From Candidatus Competibacteraceae bacterium (GTDB lineage: Bacteria; Pseudomonadota; Gammaproteobacteria; Competibacterales; Competibacteraceae): a DNA stretch of 43,324 bases. The translations under genes and the position numbers were made by a program. Below the pieces are notes generated by a model. That model did no database searches. It worked only from the letters and a program-made list of their open reading frames with translations, and was not told where the DNA came from. This document shows positions 1 to 8,604 of this stretch, in pieces. How positions within the stretch are numbered: position 1 is the stretch's first letter; the number at the start of each line of letters is the position of its first letter. The DNA is taken from positions 1 to 43,324 of the forward strand of contig RXIW01000025.1 of NCBI GenBank assembly GCA_003989065.1. Direction: 5' to 3'.

Positions 1-86
1 ATTACCCATGTATGGTCCGCCCCGCGCTGTCAAGGGATGAGTTGAGCTGAACGTGAAAGAAGGTTGCGAACATGTATAGCCAAACA

Positions 87-104
87 AAATAATAGTGATT
101 ATTT
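87..104. repeat. AT-rich perfect inverted repeat downstream of the nitroreductase
   Basis: Seven-base arms AAATAAT (87-93) and ATTATTT (98-104) flank the 4-base loop AGTG. It lies about 100 bases beyond the stop of the minus-strand nitroreductase in an AT-rich 200-base stretch where I see no gene. It could be an operator for a gene left of the window or a weak hairpin; the sequence alone does not decide. Confidence 0.3.
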
Positions 105-202
105 GACATGATCTCTGAAAAGCTCATCGGATGTCACTGGGGTATCTCTTCGTACGCATCCTCCTATGTTCGTAGATTTGGCAGGAGATCGTGAACACGT
201 TC

Positions 203-790
203 TTACAACCAGCTTAGATAGTCGTGTGGCGATTCAACGGCGGGTTCCGGCTCGCCGATCGGCACCGGTGTGCCTAGATAGAGAAAGCCGACGATCTGTT
301 CGCTATCGCTCAGCTGCAGTTCCCGGTGCAGATGACGGTCGTGCATCAGCCAGCCGGAGCGCCAGACCCCGCTGTAACCCAGGGCGCGCGCCGCCAGCTG
401 CATGGTCAGCACGGTGCTGGCCGCGCAGAGCTGTTGGTCGAACAGCGGCACTACCGGGTCCGGCTTCGGGCTCGCCACCGCCACGATCACCAGCGGCGCG
501 CGATGCGGCATGCGCGGGGTACGAGCGATGACACTACGGGGTTGCCCCGCGGCGATCGCGGCGCGCTGCATGGCTTGTCCCAGCCGGTCGAGCCCTTCGC
601 CCTGCGCGATCAGAAAGCGGAACGGGCGCAGATGGCCGAAATCCGGCACCCGCAGCGCGGCGGCGACGATCGATTCCAATTCGTCCGCGCTGGGGCCGGG
701 AGCGCGCAGCCGATGATTCGAGCGTCGCTGCAGCAACAATTCCAGGGCCGGGTTGGCGGGATCGGCGCTAGACGGTTTCACAGGCTCCAT
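203..790 (-). CDS. Nitroreductase family protein, YdjA-like
   Basis: 195 residues, about the size of single-domain FMN-dependent nitroreductases. The N-terminus carries the family RRS motif (NPALELLLQRRSNHRL), followed by RVPDFGHLRPFRF, the central SGVWRSGW segment and the C-terminal IVGFLYLGTP block, all as in E. coli YdjA. Such enzymes bind FMN and transfer hydride from NAD(P)H to nitro or quinone-like acceptors; the natural substrate is usually unknown. Its ATG (788-790) lies inside the end of the upstream ABC ATPase gene, a 13-base overlap, making it the last gene of a four-gene operon. This suggests its redox chemistry serves the same pathway as the putative metal/cofactor proteins upstream, but that is inference. 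A cytoplasmic location is expected because there is no signal peptide. Confidence 0.9.
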   Translation of the reverse strand: MEPVKPSSADPANPALELLLQRRSNHRLRAPGPSADELESIVAAALRVPDFGHLRPFRFLIAQGEGLDRLGQAMQRAAIAAGQPRSVIARTPRMPHRAPLVIVAVASPKPDPVVPLFDQQLCAASTVLTMQLAARALGYSGVWRSGWLMHDRHLHRELQLSDSEQIVGFLYLGTPVPIGEPEPAVESPHDYLSWL

Positions 791-1788
791 TGCAGCTCTT
801 CTTCGATGCGCAAACCTCGGCGCAGCCGTTCCCGGATTTCCAGCAACAAGGCGTCCAAGCTCTCCAGGCGGTTCAGATTGCGGCGTTCCTGGGCGCTGGT
901 GGCGAGGATGTCGGCGATGCCGCCGTTGCGGATGACGATGCGTTGCGCGCCGCGCAGCGCCAGCAGCGGATCATGGGTGGAAATGAACACGATCTTGGAT
1001 CCGGTCACCAGCAGCTCCAGCGCGCGGCGACGATCCACGCCGGCGTTTTCGATCTCGTCGATCAGCACGATAGGGGCGGCCGACAATAGGGCGACGTCGG
1101 CAATCATCAAGGCGCGGGTCTGGCCACCAGACAGTTGGGTGACGGAAACCTCCGGCGCGAATTTCTCACCGGTCAGTTCATTGGCGCAGGCGATGACCTG
1201 ATCGGTCACTGCGTCGGGGTCGGCGACCAGGCGGCAGCGGGCGTGCATGGCGATGAACTCCCGCACCGTCAGGTCGACCACGAAATTCATGTTCTGCGAC
1301 AGCTGGGCTACCAGTTTGCGATCCAGGGCGTAGCGGCGTTCCGGGTCCGGCGGCTGGCCATCGATCAGAATCCGCCGACCAGTCGGCGTATCGCCCTGAG
1401 CCAGGCATTCGATATCGGCCAGCAGACGGCTCTTGCCGGAGCCGGTCGGTCCGACGATACAGACCACTTCGCCGGCCCGCACCACCAACCGGGCTGTTTC
1501 CGGCGTGCCAGCCTTGTCGCGGCCACCGATCAAGGTCAGGCTGCGCACCACGCCGTCGGCCGTCTGATTCATGTCGGCCACTTCATTGATCAGGCGCTGG
1601 ATATGCGCCAGCATCTGGTCGCGCTCCATGCCGACGTCGAGGATGTCTTCGTCGGCCAGTTGCGCCAGCCACTCGCCCAGGGCCAGCCGACTGTCGGCGG
1701 CGTCCAACCCCAGGGTGGAGAAGAATTCGCCGACGCAGGGATGGGCGTCCTGCAGCACATCCAGCGGCAGATCGGCAATATTGCTCAT
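778..1788 (-). CDS. Soluble ABC-type ATPase without a cognate permease
   Basis: 336 residues. Walker A GPTGSGKS (about 113-120), ABC signature LSGGQ (219-223), Walker B IVLIDE (240-245) and the switch histidine in STHD (H272) are all present, so ATP binding and hydrolysis should be intact. An N-terminal extension of about 90 residues is predominantly helical and lacks membrane segments; its first 55 residues vaguely resemble the DUF1858 fold. The start was placed at the ATG at 1788 because it overlaps the TGA of the GTPase gene (ATGA), a sign of translational coupling; a longer open frame upstream is a shadow of the GTPase. No membrane permease is encoded nearby, so a role as a soluble ATPase in cofactor or metal delivery is as plausible as transport. 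Confidence 0.8.
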   Translation of the reverse strand: MSNIADLPLDVLQDAHPCVGEFFSTLGLDAADSRLALGEWLAQLADEDILDVGMERDQMLAHIQRLINEVADMNQTADGVVRSLTLIGGRDKAGTPETARLVVRAGEVVCIVGPTGSGKSRLLADIECLAQGDTPTGRRILIDGQPPDPERRYALDRKLVAQLSQNMNFVVDLTVREFIAMHARCRLVADPDAVTDQVIACANELTGEKFAPEVSVTQLSGGQTRALMIADVALLSAAPIVLIDEIENAGVDRRRALELLVTGSKIVFISTHDPLLALRGAQRIVIRNGGIADILATSAQERRNLNRLESLDALLLEIRERLRRGLRIEEELQWSL

Positions 1789-2489
1789 GAGCCCTGCTCC
1801 TGGTCGACAAAATGCATTTTCTTGACGTTGCCGCGCTGGTGGGTGACGCCGATCGCCGTTTCGCCCACGCAGTATGGACAGACCGCGGCCGGCATCGGAA
1901 AGCGCAGCCGATGCCCTTCCAGCGCGGTGGTCGCCGGCGCTTGCCGTAGTTGCGCCACCAGATCGCTCACGCCCTGGCCAGTGATGCCGTTGCAAAACAG
2001 CGCGCGCGCTCCCGGATTGGCCAGACGCACATGATAAGCGAACACTTCGCGCTCGACCTGGGAAACGATGTCGCCTTTGGTGATCACCACCAGATCGGCC
2101 AGTCGCAACATCGGGCCGATCTTCTTCGGGGTATGCACGCCGGCCAGGGCGTCCACCACGCAGATGGCAAAGACGCCGGCCACGTGCGGTGAACAGCGGT
2201 TGCACAGTCCGGCGCTTTCGGTGAACAGCACATCGAAACCCTGCCGTTGCCCCCAAGCCTGGCAGTCTTCCACGTTGGAGACGAAATAGTGATCGGGGCA
2301 GAGTGCGCCGGCCAGCCCGACGGTGACCGGAACGCCCTTTTGGGCGTAGAGCTGATCGTCGGAGGTGGACAGCGCGTCGAATTTGGCCACACCGACTCGT
2401 AAGCCCTCGCGCTGCAACCACTCGCAGGCCCGCAGGATGACCGAAGTCTTGCCGACCGACGGCGAGCCGGCCACGGTGATCAGTTGCAT
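1785..2489 (-). CDS. HypB/UreG-like (SIMIBI/G3E) GTPase with cysteine motifs
   Basis: 234 residues. P-loop GSPSVGKTS (8-16) sits directly after the first strand, as in HypB, UreG and other metallochaperone GTPases. A switch segment FTESAGLCNRC (89-99) contributes a CxxC pair (C96, C99), the guanine motif TKGD is at 137-140, and a second pair CPYC is at 204-207. Cys-64 and Cys-76 add further potential ligands. Family members use GTP hydrolysis to drive nickel, cobalt or zinc insertion into enzymes. The start at 2489 is supported by a GGAGG site seven bases upstream and overlaps the end of the preceding gene by 10 bases; its stop overlaps the ATPase start. The client enzyme is not visible in the window. 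The metal-handling role is inferred from the family and the cysteines. Confidence 0.8.
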   Translation of the reverse strand: MQLITVAGSPSVGKTSVILRACEWLQREGLRVGVAKFDALSTSDDQLYAQKGVPVTVGLAGALCPDHYFVSNVEDCQAWGQRQGFDVLFTESAGLCNRCSPHVAGVFAICVVDALAGVHTPKKIGPMLRLADLVVITKGDIVSQVEREVFAYHVRLANPGARALFCNGITGQGVSDLVAQLRQAPATTALEGHRLRFPMPAAVCPYCVGETAIGVTHQRGNVKKMHFVDQEQGS

Positions 2490-3553
2490 GAACGTTCCTC
2501 CTGCGCCCGTTGCCAGGCTGAGAAAAACAGTTGCGCGGCCTGCCGTTCTTCGGCTGCCATATCGTGCGTGCGGATATGCTCCCAGCCAGCCCATTTCAGC
2601 CGGGCGGCGCTGGGAAATGCGTCCGGCACGGCGGCGAGCGTCGGCGGATAGCAGTTGCGCGCCAGCACCTGGCCCAGTTCGGGGCCGTCGAGGTAATGGA
2701 GCAGCGGTGCCAGCCGGGTATGGGCGTCCGGCTTGACCAGATAGCCGATCGGCATGGCCAGCGCGCCGTCCTCGGGCCAGATCACCTGGGTGCGTTCCCG
2801 GCGTGGGCATAGCTCTGCTTGTAGCCAGGGCAGGATGGCGATCGTACCGACACTGCGGCTATTGGAGCCGGCCTGGGTGGCGGTGCGGATATTGTGCTGC
2901 AGGTTGTGGACGTTGGCGGCGAAGGCTTCGAGTCCGGCCAGACCGTATTCCTGGTGGAGCGAAAACAGCAGATAACTGTTGTAGTCCTGAAAGGCGATTT
3001 GTTCATGCGGTCGCCAGCCGCCGAACACGATCTCGTTGGCCCAGACCGGATCGAACAGGTCGCTCCAGACTCGCGGTGCGGGACGGCCCTTGAGGCGGGC
3101 GCGATCGATCAGGAAAACGAAGGGAATCACCGCGAAAGTGTGGAAGATATGCAGCGGATCGAGCAGACCGCCCTGCACGCAGGCGGGATGGGCGGTGACG
3201 GCGGTAACGTAGCCGTCCGGTGGGGCGTAGTGCGCCAACAGCGCCGGATTGAGGATATCGTGATAGAGCGTGGACACCAGCATGTCGGGCAGTTCGGCGC
3301 TGCTGCGGGCGGTGGTCAGCCCGTCGAACGGTTGATACCACTCGCCGCCGCCCAGGAAACAGCACTGGAGCCCGATACCGGTGGCACTGCGATGGGCGGC
3401 GACGGCGCGATCCAGTCCGGCCTTGAACGGTCGACGCAGTGGAATAGGCATCCGCCCGAGAAAGTCCAGGCTGCCCAGTTCATGGTAGCGATGTTCCGAT
3501 CCATCGTGGTGGACGACGGTCGCCGGAACGGTTTGCGAACCTGCTGTGATCAT
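2480..3553 (-). CDS. Periplasmic-binding-protein-like protein lacking a signal peptide
   Basis: About 357 residues from the ATG at 3553, chosen because a GGGGA site lies seven bases upstream; an in-frame GTG at 3721 would add 56 residues. It resembles ABC substrate-binding proteins of the iron/thiosulfate type, with features such as FLGGGEWYQPFD, HPACVQGG, a Trp/Asp-rich central region (WSDLFDPVWANEIVFGG) and NCYPPTL near the end. Neither possible start gives a signal peptide or lipobox, so the protein may stay in the cytoplasm, unlike ordinary binding proteins. It is the first gene of a tightly overlapping operon with a GTPase, an ABC ATPase and a nitroreductase. Ligand unknown. The family assignment is moderate because it rests on general resemblance rather than a diagnostic motif. 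Confidence 0.6.
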   Translation of the reverse strand: MITAGSQTVPATVVHHDGSEHRYHELGSLDFLGRMPIPLRRPFKAGLDRAVAAHRSATGIGLQCCFLGGGEWYQPFDGLTTARSSAELPDMLVSTLYHDILNPALLAHYAPPDGYVTAVTAHPACVQGGLLDPLHIFHTFAVIPFVFLIDRARLKGRPAPRVWSDLFDPVWANEIVFGGWRPHEQIAFQDYNSYLLFSLHQEYGLAGLEAFAANVHNLQHNIRTATQAGSNSRSVGTIAILPWLQAELCPRRERTQVIWPEDGALAMPIGYLVKPDAHTRLAPLLHYLDGPELGQVLARNCYPPTLAAVPDAFPSAARLKWAGWEHIRTHDMAAEERQAAQLFFSAWQRAQEERSCN

Positions 3554-3721
3554 GACGATTTCCCCGGTGACAGCGAGTCGGGCTGGTGCTCCGATCGACA
3601 GGGCATGCGGAATGCCAAATAGACGTCGCGCCGGATCGAATCGTATTTTCCTGTTATGAAACGTCTGGTTAGACGATAACGATTCTTGTCTGTCGGCAGG
3701 AGGGCGGAGCGCGTCGGCCAC

Positions 3722-4148
3722 CCGATCGATGCACTATGTTCGGCGCGGTACGATCCGACACGGCTTTCGTTCCGAAGCGTACGACTGGGCGGCTGACGGT
3801 CATGACGGGCCGGATGGCCGTATTTTTTTCGCTCTGTTCCGCCTCTGGTTCTATGATGATGAAAATAATCATGTTAAGCGATGAAGATGGGGCTGGCTCG
3901 GTTGGAAAGCGCCGGGTCCGTTTGGCAGCGACGCCGATCTCTGCCTACAATGGAAGCCATTTTCCACGACCTTGACGAGCGATGTCCCTGGACCCTGATC
4001 CTGCTGCGCGCCGGTATTGTCCGCTGCCGCGCATTTTCACTCGCCCCTGCCTCCCTTTCTGCGCCTACGGCGCGGCCCGCATGGCCGGCATGGTTTTTCC
4101 TCTTCAGCCCGCCGGGCGCGGCGCTGAGCTGGCTGCCAGGCGGCCATG
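3722..4148. other. Divergent non-coding region between the GTPase/ABC operon and the TerC gene
   Basis: No credible gene is seen; short open frames here have no family resemblance. The region separates divergently transcribed units. It holds a Fur-box-like palindrome (3857-3871) and an AT-rich patch around 3820-3880, in contrast to the GC-rich 3960-4148 stretch that should be the untranslated leader of the TerC gene. I looked for a yybP-ykoY manganese riboswitch, known upstream of some TerC-family genes, and did not recognise its conserved core. Confidence 0.5.
3857..3871. promoter_or_regulatory. Candidate Fur-type operator
   Basis: The 15-mer TGATGAAAATAATCA matches the 7-1-7 Fur consensus TGATAATNATTATCA at 11 of 14 defined positions. 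It stands in an AT-rich patch in the divergent intergenic region, upstream of the binding-protein/GTPase/ABC operon. A weaker Fur-like stretch lies near 3674-3690. Iron control of the operon would be consistent with a metal function, but a match of this quality can arise by chance. Confidence 0.3.
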
Positions 4149-5738
4149 ATGGAATGGCTCGCCGACCCCACGATCTGGCTCGGTCTCGCCACCCTGGTGG
4201 TGTTGGAGATCGTGCTCGGTATCGACAATCTGATCTTCATCGCCATCCTCGCCGACAAACTACCGCCGGCCGAGCGCGATCGCGCCCGGTTGATCGGTCT
4301 GGTCCTGGCGTTGCTGATGCGCTTGTTGCTGCTGGCCGGTATTTCCTGGCTGGTGACCCTGACCGCGCCGCTGTTCGAGGTGTTCGGCCACGCCTTCTCC
4401 GGCCGCGATCTGATCCTGTTTGGCGGCGGCCTGTTCCTGTTGTTCAAGGGCACCATGGAGCTGCACGAGCGGCTGGAGGGCAGTGACCTCCATCAGAACG
4501 GCTCGAAGCTGTATGCCGGGTTCTGGCTGGTGGTGGCGCAGATCGTGGTGCTGGATGCGGTGTTCTCCCTCGATGCGGTGATCACGGCGGTCGGTATGGT
4601 CGAACATCTGCCGGTGATGATGGCGGCGGTGATCATCGCCATCGCATTGATGATCATCGCCAGCAAGCCGCTGACCCGTTTCGTCAATGCCCATCGCTCG
4701 GTGATCGTACTGTGCCTGGGTTTCCTGTTGATGATCGGCTTCAGTCTGGTGGCCGAAGGCTTGGGATTCCACATTCCCAAGGGCTATTTGTACGCCGCCA
4801 TCGGCTTCTCGGTGCTGATCGAATTCTTCAACCAGTGGGCGCAGTTCAACCGCCGCCGCTTTCTGGCCGGCAAGCGTCCGCTGCGGGAACGTACGGCCTC
4901 GGCGGTGCTGCGCTTGTTGGGCGGCCGGGTGGAGTCGGCCGAAGTGGGCGAGGAGGTGGCGGCGCTAGCCGGTGCTGACGGCGGAGAACCGGTGGTGTTC
5001 GCCTCCACCGAACGCGCCATGATCCGCAGCGTGCTCCATCTGAGCGAACAGTCCATTCCGGCGCTGATGACGCCGCGGATGGATATCGCCTGGCTGGATC
5101 TGGACGCCAGCGTGGACGAGCTGCGCGAGATCGTTCGCCAGCATCCGTTCGGTCGCTACCTGGTCTGTCGGGGCGAACTGGACGAGATCGAAGGCGTGGT
5201 CGAGAGTCGCACCCTGCTGGTCCAGATGCTTGATGGCCAGCCGCCGAGCCTGCGGGCGGCGCTGCGCGAGCCGCTAATGGTGCACGAGGGCATGAACGCC
5301 CTGCAGGTGTTGGAGCAGTTGCGCCGTCATCCCATCCCCCTGGCGGTGGTGATCGACGAATACGGCGGAGTGGAAGGCATGGTCACCGCCGCCGACATCC
5401 TGGCCGCTATCGCCGGCGAACTAGCCGACACCACCGATGCCGATGTCCCCGAGGTGGTGTACGAAGGCGATGGGGTGTGGTTGCTGGATGGCAGCCTGCC
5501 GCTGGAAGAGGTGCGGGAGGCGCTGAACTGCGAGGATTTGCCCCGCGGCGACGGCTATCACACCCTGGCTGGGTTGGTGCTGAACCAATTGGGCGAGATT
5601 CCCAACGGCGGCGAGCACTTCGAGCTGGGCGGCCATCGCTTCGAGGTGGCCTGCATGGACTGCCACCGCATCGACCGGGTGCGGGTGCGGCGGATCGCCA
5701 AACCCTCGGTCACCGCGGGCGCGGCCGCGCTCTCCTGA
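4149..5738 (+). CDS. TerC-family membrane protein with CBS pair and CorC/HlyC domain (YoaE/YegH type)
   Basis: 529 residues from the second of two adjacent ATGs; E. coli YoaE begins in the same way (MEFLMDPSIW versus [10 protein letters not shown]). The N-terminal half is a TerC domain of about seven membrane segments with the signature [23 protein letters not shown] (written 18-40, key residues E and D in the membrane) and a second acidic motif [11 protein letters not shown]. It is followed by a cytosolic CBS pair (about 300-420, [10 protein letters not shown] and [13 protein letters not shown]) and a C-terminal CorC/HlyC domain (about 435-515, [22 protein letters not shown]). TerC proteins are implicated in manganese or other metal efflux; the exact substrate of this subtype is not established. 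Transcribed alone, convergent with the transporter genes. Confidence 0.92.
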   Translation: MEWLADPTIWLGLATLVVLEIVLGIDNLIFIAILADKLPPAERDRARLIGLVLALLMRLLLLAGISWLVTLTAPLFEVFGHAFSGRDLILFGGGLFLLFKGTMELHERLEGSDLHQNGSKLYAGFWLVVAQIVVLDAVFSLDAVITAVGMVEHLPVMMAAVIIAIALMIIASKPLTRFVNAHRSVIVLCLGFLLMIGFSLVAEGLGFHIPKGYLYAAIGFSVLIEFFNQWAQFNRRRFLAGKRPLRERTASAVLRLLGGRVESAEVGEEVAALAGADGGEPVVFASTERAMIRSVLHLSEQSIPALMTPRMDIAWLDLDASVDELREIVRQHPFGRYLVCRGELDEIEGVVESRTLLVQMLDGQPPSLRAALREPLMVHEGMNALQVLEQLRRHPIPLAVVIDEYGGVEGMVTAADILAAIAGELADTTDADVPEVVYEGDGVWLLDGSLPLEEVREALNCEDLPRGDGYHTLAGLVLNQLGEIPNGGEHFELGGHRFEVACMDCHRIDRVRVRRIAKPSVTAGAAALS

Positions 5739-5756
5739 ACGGGCCGCGCGCGGCGC

Positions 5757-7100
5757 TCAGAGATAGCGCCAGTACAGATAGACCGTGGCGAGGGCGATCG
5801 ACAGCAGCATTAGCGGAAACGCTATCAACAGGAAGCGGGTGAAGCGGATCGGTTGACCAGCCCGTTCGGCGAAGCCGGCCACCACCAGGTTGGCGCTGGC
5901 CCCGATCAGGGTGCCGTTGCCGCCCAGGCAGGCCCCCAACGACAAGGCCCACCACAGCGGCATCAAGCCCTCCGGCCCGCCGAAGGTGCCGGCCATGGAC
6001 TTGATCAGCGGGATCATGGTGGCCACGAACGGAATGTTGTCGACGAAGGCCGACAGCACCGCCGAGGACCAGAGAATGGTCATGGTGGTTGCGGTCGGAT
6101 CGCCGCCGGTCAGATGCAGCACGCGTTCGGCCAGCAGTTCGAGCAGGCCGGTGCTGTCGAGACCGTGCACCGCGATGAACAGGCCGACGAAAAAGAAGAT
6201 GGTGATCCATTCCACTTCGTTGAACGCCTGCAACACCCGCTTGGATTGATGCTCGGCGTCGAGCGGCCAGCACTGCAGCAACAGCAGCACCGCTGCGCCG
6301 GTCATGGCCACGGTGGCGGCTTCCAGCCCCAGGCTGTGGGCGAATACGAATCCCAGGATCACGGTGGTGATCACCGCCAGACATTTCTTCAGCAACAGCG
6401 GGTCGGTGATCGCCTCGCGCTCGTTGAACGCCATGACCCGTTGGCGATCCTCGTCCGCCGCTTTAAGCCGCCGGCCCCAGATCAGATAGATCGGAATCAG
6501 GGTGACGGCCATGGCCACCACCACGATCGGGGCCAGGTTGAGCACGAAATCGTTGAAGGTCAGGCCCAGGGCCGAACCGATCATGATGTTGGGCGGATCG
6601 CCGATCAGGGTGGCGGTGCCGCCGATGTTGGAAGAAAAGATCATCGAGAACAGATAGGGATAGGCGCTGACCTTGAGTTCCTCGGTGATCAGTAGGGCGA
6701 CCGGCACGATCAGCAGCACGGTAGTGACGTTGTCGAGCAGGGCTGAGGTCACCGCGGTCACCAGCGACAGCATCACCAGGATGCCCCAGGGGCTGGCATT
6801 GACCTTCTTGGCCGACCAGATCGCCAGGAACTGGAAGATGCCGGACTGGCGGGTGATGGCGACGATCACCATCATGCCGATCAGCAGGCCGATGGTGTTG
6901 AAATCCACGCCGCGAATGGCGGCTTCCTGGTTGAGCACCCCACCCAGAATCATCAGCCCAGCGGCCAGTAGGGCGACGATGGCGCGATTGATCTTTTCCG
7001 TCATGATGACCGCATAGGTCAGGATGAACAGAATCGCAGCGAACACCATCGGATTCAGACCGAAGATGATGGAAGGTAGGGCTTCACCGGAGCCATGCAT
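5757..7100 (-). CDS. NhaD/ArsB-type ion transporter (SLC13-like permease), copy 1
   Basis: 447 residues, about 11-12 hydrophobic segments. Family marks are the re-entrant loop sequences LLDNVTTVLL (121-130) and its inverted-repeat counterpart AFVDNIPFVATM, the conserved IGDPPNIMIGSA (about 166-177) and the C-terminal LGGNGTLIGASANLV. These belong to the ion transporter superfamily containing NhaD sodium/proton antiporters and ArsB; the transported ion cannot be read from sequence. The ATG at 7100 was preferred over an upstream in-frame codon because CAGGAGA precedes it at good spacing and because the parallel copy starts at the same point (MHDSGE/MHGSGE). It follows a strong hairpin 3' of the second copy, so the two may be expressed unequally. 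Confidence 0.9.
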   Translation of the reverse strand: MHGSGEALPSIIFGLNPMVFAAILFILTYAVIMTEKINRAIVALLAAGLMILGGVLNQEAAIRGVDFNTIGLLIGMMVIVAITRQSGIFQFLAIWSAKKVNASPWGILVMLSLVTAVTSALLDNVTTVLLIVPVALLITEELKVSAYPYLFSMIFSSNIGGTATLIGDPPNIMIGSALGLTFNDFVLNLAPIVVVAMAVTLIPIYLIWGRRLKAADEDRQRVMAFNEREAITDPLLLKKCLAVITTVILGFVFAHSLGLEAATVAMTGAAVLLLLQCWPLDAEHQSKRVLQAFNEVEWITIFFFVGLFIAVHGLDSTGLLELLAERVLHLTGGDPTATTMTILWSSAVLSAFVDNIPFVATMIPLIKSMAGTFGGPEGLMPLWWALSLGACLGGNGTLIGASANLVVAGFAERAGQPIRFTRFLLIAFPLMLLSIALATVYLYWRYL

Positions 7101-7202
7101 GAGGGGGGGATCTCCTGAACGTTGTGGGGAAAGGGCGAACGGATGAAGGCCGCCGCGCAGTGGGGTGGCCTTGGGTCGATGGTTTTGAATCGGCATGAGA
7201 CA

Positions 7203-7246
7203 CCATCGCGGACATCCTCGTCCCGGAGGAGAGGAGTCCGCGATGG
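7203..7246 (-). terminator. Strong hairpin between the two NhaD-like genes
   Basis: Perfect 11-base arms CCATCGCGGAC (7203-7213) and GTCCGCGATGG (7236-7246), with an inner TCCTC/GAGGA pairing. It lies 29 bases after the stop of the upstream copy on the coding strand. No U-tract follows, so it may act as an attenuator, RNA stabiliser or processing site rather than a simple intrinsic terminator. Confidence 0.5.
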
Positions 7247-7274
7247 CCGCTGCCGACGGTGCGGGTAAGCCGCG

Positions 7275-8603
7275 TTACAGATAGCGCCAGAACAGATAGA
7301 CCGTGCTGATGGCGATGGACAACAGCATGATCGGGAACGCCATCAGGGTGTACTGCATGAAGCGGATCGGCTGGCCGGCCCGTTCGGCGAAGCCGGCCAC
7401 CACCAGATTGGCGCTGGCTCCGATCAAGGTGCCGTTGCCGCCCAGACAGGCTCCCAGCGACAAGGCCCACCACAGCGGCATCAAGCCCTCCGGCCCGCCG
7501 AAACTCGGAGCCATGGCTTTGATCAGCGGGATCATGGTGGCCACGAACGGAATGTTGTCGATGATGGCCGACAGAATGGCCGAAGACCACAGGATGATCA
7601 CCGCCGTCGCACTGAGGTTGCCGCCGGTCAACGCAATCATCTTCTCAGCCAGCACCTTGAGCAGGCCGGTGCTGTCCACACCGTGTACCACGATGAACAA
7701 GCCAACGAAGAAGAAGATGGTGATCCATTCCACCTCGTTGAAGGCGGCCAGGACATGCTTGCTCTGTTCGTCGGCGCTCTTGCCCAGATTGACCAGCAGC
7801 AGCAGCGCCGCCGCGCCGAAGATGGCGATGGTGGCGGCTTCCAACCGCAACCATTTGGCGAAGATGAAGCCGAACACCACCAGGCCGATCACGCTCAGGC
7901 ATTGCTTCAGCAGCCGCCAGTCGGTGATCGCCTCGAACTCGTTGAACTGCATCACCCGCTGGCGATCTTCGACGGTGGCCTTGAGCTTCCGCCCCCAGAT
8001 CAGATAGATCGGCAGTAGGGTGACCGCCATAATCACCAAAATGACCGGCGCCAGGTGATAGCCGAAATCGTTGAAGGTCAGGCCGGTGGCCGAGCCGATC
8101 ATGATGTTGGGCGGATCGCCGATCAGAGTGGCAGTGCCGCCGATGTTGGAGGAGAAGATCATCGAGAACAGGTAGGGGTAGGGATTGACCTTGAGTTCCT
8201 CGGTGATCAGCAGGGTGACCGGTACCACCAGCAGCACGGTGGTGACGTTGTCCAGAAACGCCGAGGTCACCGCGGTCACCAGCGAGATCATCACTAGGAT
8301 ACCCCAGGGATTGGCGTTGACCTTCTTGGCCGACCAGATCGCCAGGAACTGGAAGACGCCGGACTGGCGGGTGATGGCGACGATCACCATCATGCCGGTC
8401 AGCAGGCCGATGGTGTTGAAGTCGATGCCGCGAATGGCGGCTTCCTGATTCAAGACGCCGAGAATGATCATCAGCCCCGCTGCCACCAGGGCGACGATGG
8501 CGCGGTTGACCCGTTCGCTCATGACCACCGCATAGGTGATCACGAACAGGACGGCGGCCAGCCACATGGAGCCTGCCGAAGCGATTTCGCCGGAATCGTG
8601 CAT
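7275..8603 (-). CDS. NhaD/ArsB-type ion transporter (SLC13-like permease), copy 2
   Basis: 442 residues, closely similar to the neighbouring copy through most of its length, including FLDNVTTVLL, IGDPPNIMIGSA, AIIDNIPFVATM and the C-terminal LGGNGTLIGASANLV block. The copies diverge chiefly at the N-terminus and in a loop after IWGRKLKA. They are evidently a tandem duplication. The ATG (8601-8603) is one base past the TGA of the CBS-domain gene upstream, so the two are translationally coupled. The CBS protein could sense adenine nucleotides or ionic strength and gate this transporter, by analogy with CBS regulators of other channels and transporters; this is inference. Substrate (sodium/proton exchange or another ion) is undetermined. 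Confidence 0.9.
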   Translation of the reverse strand: MHDSGEIASAGSMWLAAVLFVITYAVVMSERVNRAIVALVAAGLMIILGVLNQEAAIRGIDFNTIGLLTGMMVIVAITRQSGVFQFLAIWSAKKVNANPWGILVMISLVTAVTSAFLDNVTTVLLVVPVTLLITEELKVNPYPYLFSMIFSSNIGGTATLIGDPPNIMIGSATGLTFNDFGYHLAPVILVIMAVTLLPIYLIWGRKLKATVEDRQRVMQFNEFEAITDWRLLKQCLSVIGLVVFGFIFAKWLRLEAATIAIFGAAALLLLVNLGKSADEQSKHVLAAFNEVEWITIFFFVGLFIVVHGVDSTGLLKVLAEKMIALTGGNLSATAVIILWSSAILSAIIDNIPFVATMIPLIKAMAPSFGGPEGLMPLWWALSLGACLGGNGTLIGASANLVVAGFAERAGQPIRFMQYTLMAFPIMLLSIAISTVYLFWRYL

Positions 8604-8604
8604 G

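Noticed and set aside
166-1201. Plus-strand frames over the nitroreductase and ABC genes
   Set aside because: No family resemblance; they mirror the coding strand of the minus-strand operon.
3669-3872. 67-residue minus-strand frame in the divergent region
   Set aside because: No ribosome-binding site or known similarity, and it covers the candidate regulatory region.
3960-4148. Possible yybP-ykoY manganese riboswitch before the TerC-family gene
   Set aside because: The conserved loop sequences of that riboswitch were not recognised in the leader.
5739-5756. 12-base palindrome GCCGCGCGCGGC between the convergent TerC and NhaD-like genes
   Set aside because: Self-complementary without a loop and without a T-tract, so not convincing as a terminator.
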